From: Spinacia oleracea
Lineage: Eukaryota > Streptophyta > Magnoliopsida > Caryophyllales > Amaranthaceae
Length of the DNA stretch: 64,000 bases
Reading direction: 5' to 3'
NCBI RefSeq assembly: GCF_020520425.1
Contig: NC_079489.1
Coordinates: 16,640,001 to 16,704,000 of the forward strand
The translations under genes were made by a program, and so were the position numbers. Under the pieces are notes generated by a model. That model saw only the letters and a program-made list of their open reading frames with translations, searched no databases and was not told where the DNA came from. Shown piece by piece: positions 62,301 to 64,000 of this stretch; the stretch's first letter is position 1; each line of letters starts with the position of its first letter.

Positions 62301-64000
62301 CCATAATAGTAATTTAATTGAGAAGCAGACCCGTTATAGGAGATAACGGGTCTCTTCATTTTTCCTTAGTGGACCTCGTCTCCACGAGAGACCTCTTCAT
62401 TGCGCTAACGGGTCTCCTCATTTTTACTTAGTGGACCCCGTCTCCACGAGAGACCTCTTCACTACGCTAACAGGTCTCTTTTTTGGGGTTATGATAACAT
62501 AAGAGACCTCTTATTTGTAATATGAGGTCTTATTAACTAAAGAGACCCGTTAAGTACTCTAAAAGATCTGTTTTTTTGGGTCTCTTTGGATATTTTTGTA
62601 GTAGTGTGTTAGGCGTGATAGAACAATCAGATAAGGTTAGTTTAATAGTTCATAAAAATGGCGAGGAAAGCAGTTAAATCATCGAAAAGGGACACATTAC
62701 GACGCACCCTTGAGAGGTGCGTCACGGTTCTCAGAAAACTAACCACTTTGACTTTGCTATTTCTCCTTTTTATTTAACGAATCTCAATTATGGGACAGGA
62801 TACGTTCTGTTCGATTTATGGATCGATTACGACAGAACGCGTGAACAGTTTCGCAGCGAGAGGCTTAGGCTAAGGGTTGGAGTCAATACTCAGAATATAA
62901 TTGTGTGTTGTTGTGTGTTCTTTTCACGTCGAATTTAAGGGCCTATTTATAGGGAAGAGTTCGTGGAAAGATAGAATTGCAGAGTTCTAATCCACAAAGA
63001 ATTAGGAAAAAACACGTACCCAGGTATTTTCAGCGCCCAGGCCTGGGCGCCGAAGATTTTGGCGCCCAGAGCCAGGCGTCGAAAATAGGGTCTGGGCTGT
63101 TTTCTTTAGTCAGATTCGGATTCCTGAAATCCGTAGAGTTTGAGACTTAACCGAGTCTTTTAGCGCGTATCAATTTTATGACGGAATGCGTCTGGGCCCG
63201 TTACGAACTCTAGGCTCGTCATGATTTTAATTAATACGTAACTCTTATTTCCAAATCATATTAGGAATAGGATTCTCGTAGTTTTCTATCTCATTTAGGA
63301 TTTATGTTGGAATGCAACACCTAATTCTGACAGGTTTCTATCTTTTATGATTTGCCACTTTTAGAAGCTACCTTTTACGGCAGTTACTATTTTTAGCAGG
63401 TTTTCATAAATAGCAGGTTTCGGGTGAAATAAAAAGGGGAATTGAGATTCATTTATTTCATAGGAGATGCGTTGTCAAGTGGAGATTTACGTTTTCATCA
63501 TCGAACCTTTCCCTTGCGGGAATGGAGACAAAAGTAGGTGTCTACAGTTAGCCCCCACTTTGACTGAGTCTTGGAGTAAGACGATGGTCAAAGTATTAGA
63601 CGGAGTGCGTCACACAAGCCATGGTGTATTATGACCTGTTTTGCGAGGGTCTCACGAGCCCCCGAGTGATAACATTTGACTTAAGGGTCATCACTTGAAG
63701 TGTCGACATATCCCTCACGTGTCATTGGGACTTGTCAACTGATAGTATAGAAACTTCCTCACTTTGTCATTGGAAGGATCTAAAGGTGCGTAGAAACTCC
63801 CTCACTTTGTCATTGGGAGTAGCTACAGATGTTTTCGAAATCAAAGCTATAAAGTGTAATTGGGCCTGGCCAAGCCCAATCACGAGGTAAAATGTTTTTT
63901 TTAAAGATTCTCATTTTCAGGGCTAGCTAAACGAGAAAACCCCCTTGTTTTTATAGGACGTAAAACGAAGGAAAATCCAGCACCCTTGTTTTTATAGGAC

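Larger units (their letters stand above)
58660..62606. mobile_element. Second CACTA element of the same family, 3.9 kb
   Basis: It starts CACTACTACAAAAACTAGC and ends GGATATTTTTGTAGTAGTG. It is flanked by TGT on both sides (58657-58659 and 62607-62609). Subterminal AAGAGACC/GGTCTCTT arrays (58675-58980 and 62325-62590) match those of the element at 45442. There is no transposase. It carries a nested inverted-repeat MITE and a captured RPS15 fragment. Confidence 0.95.
58134..64000. mobile_element. LTR-retrotransposon fossil, split by a CACTA element
   Basis: The stretch from TGTGAGGGGG (58134) resumes after the CACTA at 62607 and reaches GTGTCTACA at 63546. It has the look of a long terminal repeat (~1.5 kb without the insertion). 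The remainder to the window end would be leader sequence. No coding domain is visible and the element runs off the window, so the family (probably Ty3/gypsy) is only a guess. It predates the CACTA. Confidence 0.5.

Overview
The window is nuclear DNA from a flowering plant. It is AT-rich, has split genes with GT-AG introns, and is dominated by plant transposable elements. The recurrent ACTCCGTA/TACGGAGT words and the style of the repeats suggest Caryophyllales, perhaps the spinach/beet/quinoa group; that placement is inference.

Host genes lie mainly in the first 19 kb. A complete four-exon cytosolic fructokinase gene (+, 2103-5795) is followed by a convergent six-exon gene (-, 7557-18571) for a UPF0739/C1orf74-family (DUF4504) protein. 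Intron 5 of the second gene is about 8 kb because it holds a decayed RTE-clade LINE with a target-site duplication. That LINE carries a TIR element containing a 21-bp minisatellite and is followed by a long TA run. Upstream lies an inverted-repeat (pack-MULE-like) element holding what looks like the first exon of the RNA polymerase II subunit gene NRPB4.

From 20.5 to 34.4 kb the sequence is mostly non-autonomous elements. There are Helitron-type sequences, one with a solo LTR inside it and a hAT MITE inside the LTR. There is also a Stowaway MITE, tRNA-derived SINEs, and a diverged tandem duplication in which one copy preserves the SINE's empty site. A small tandem gene pair for a cysteine-rich single-pass membrane protein sits at 28.9-29.9 kb; the upstream copy looks broken.

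The centrepiece is one large Mutator-like element at 34396-55803, bounded by a perfect 9-bp target duplication (TGATAATTA) and short inverted ends. It carries a FAR1-type transposase gene (+) and, tail to tail with it, a ULP1-like cysteine protease gene (-). The noncoding DNA is studded with the octamer GTTCTTTT. Inside both gene bodies this motif lies on the sense strand of the local gene, so its orientation flips where the genes meet. A CACTA element (45442-51819, TSD CTT) has inserted into an exon of the protease gene and carries captured glyoxalase I exons.

The right flank holds a broken PIF/Harbinger transposase, an LTR-retrotransposon fossil, and a second CACTA element of the same family (58660-62606, TSD TGT). 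That element carries a captured ribosomal protein S15 exon and a second copy of the inverted-repeat element family. The region is a well-dated nest of insertions with three independent DNA-level gene captures.
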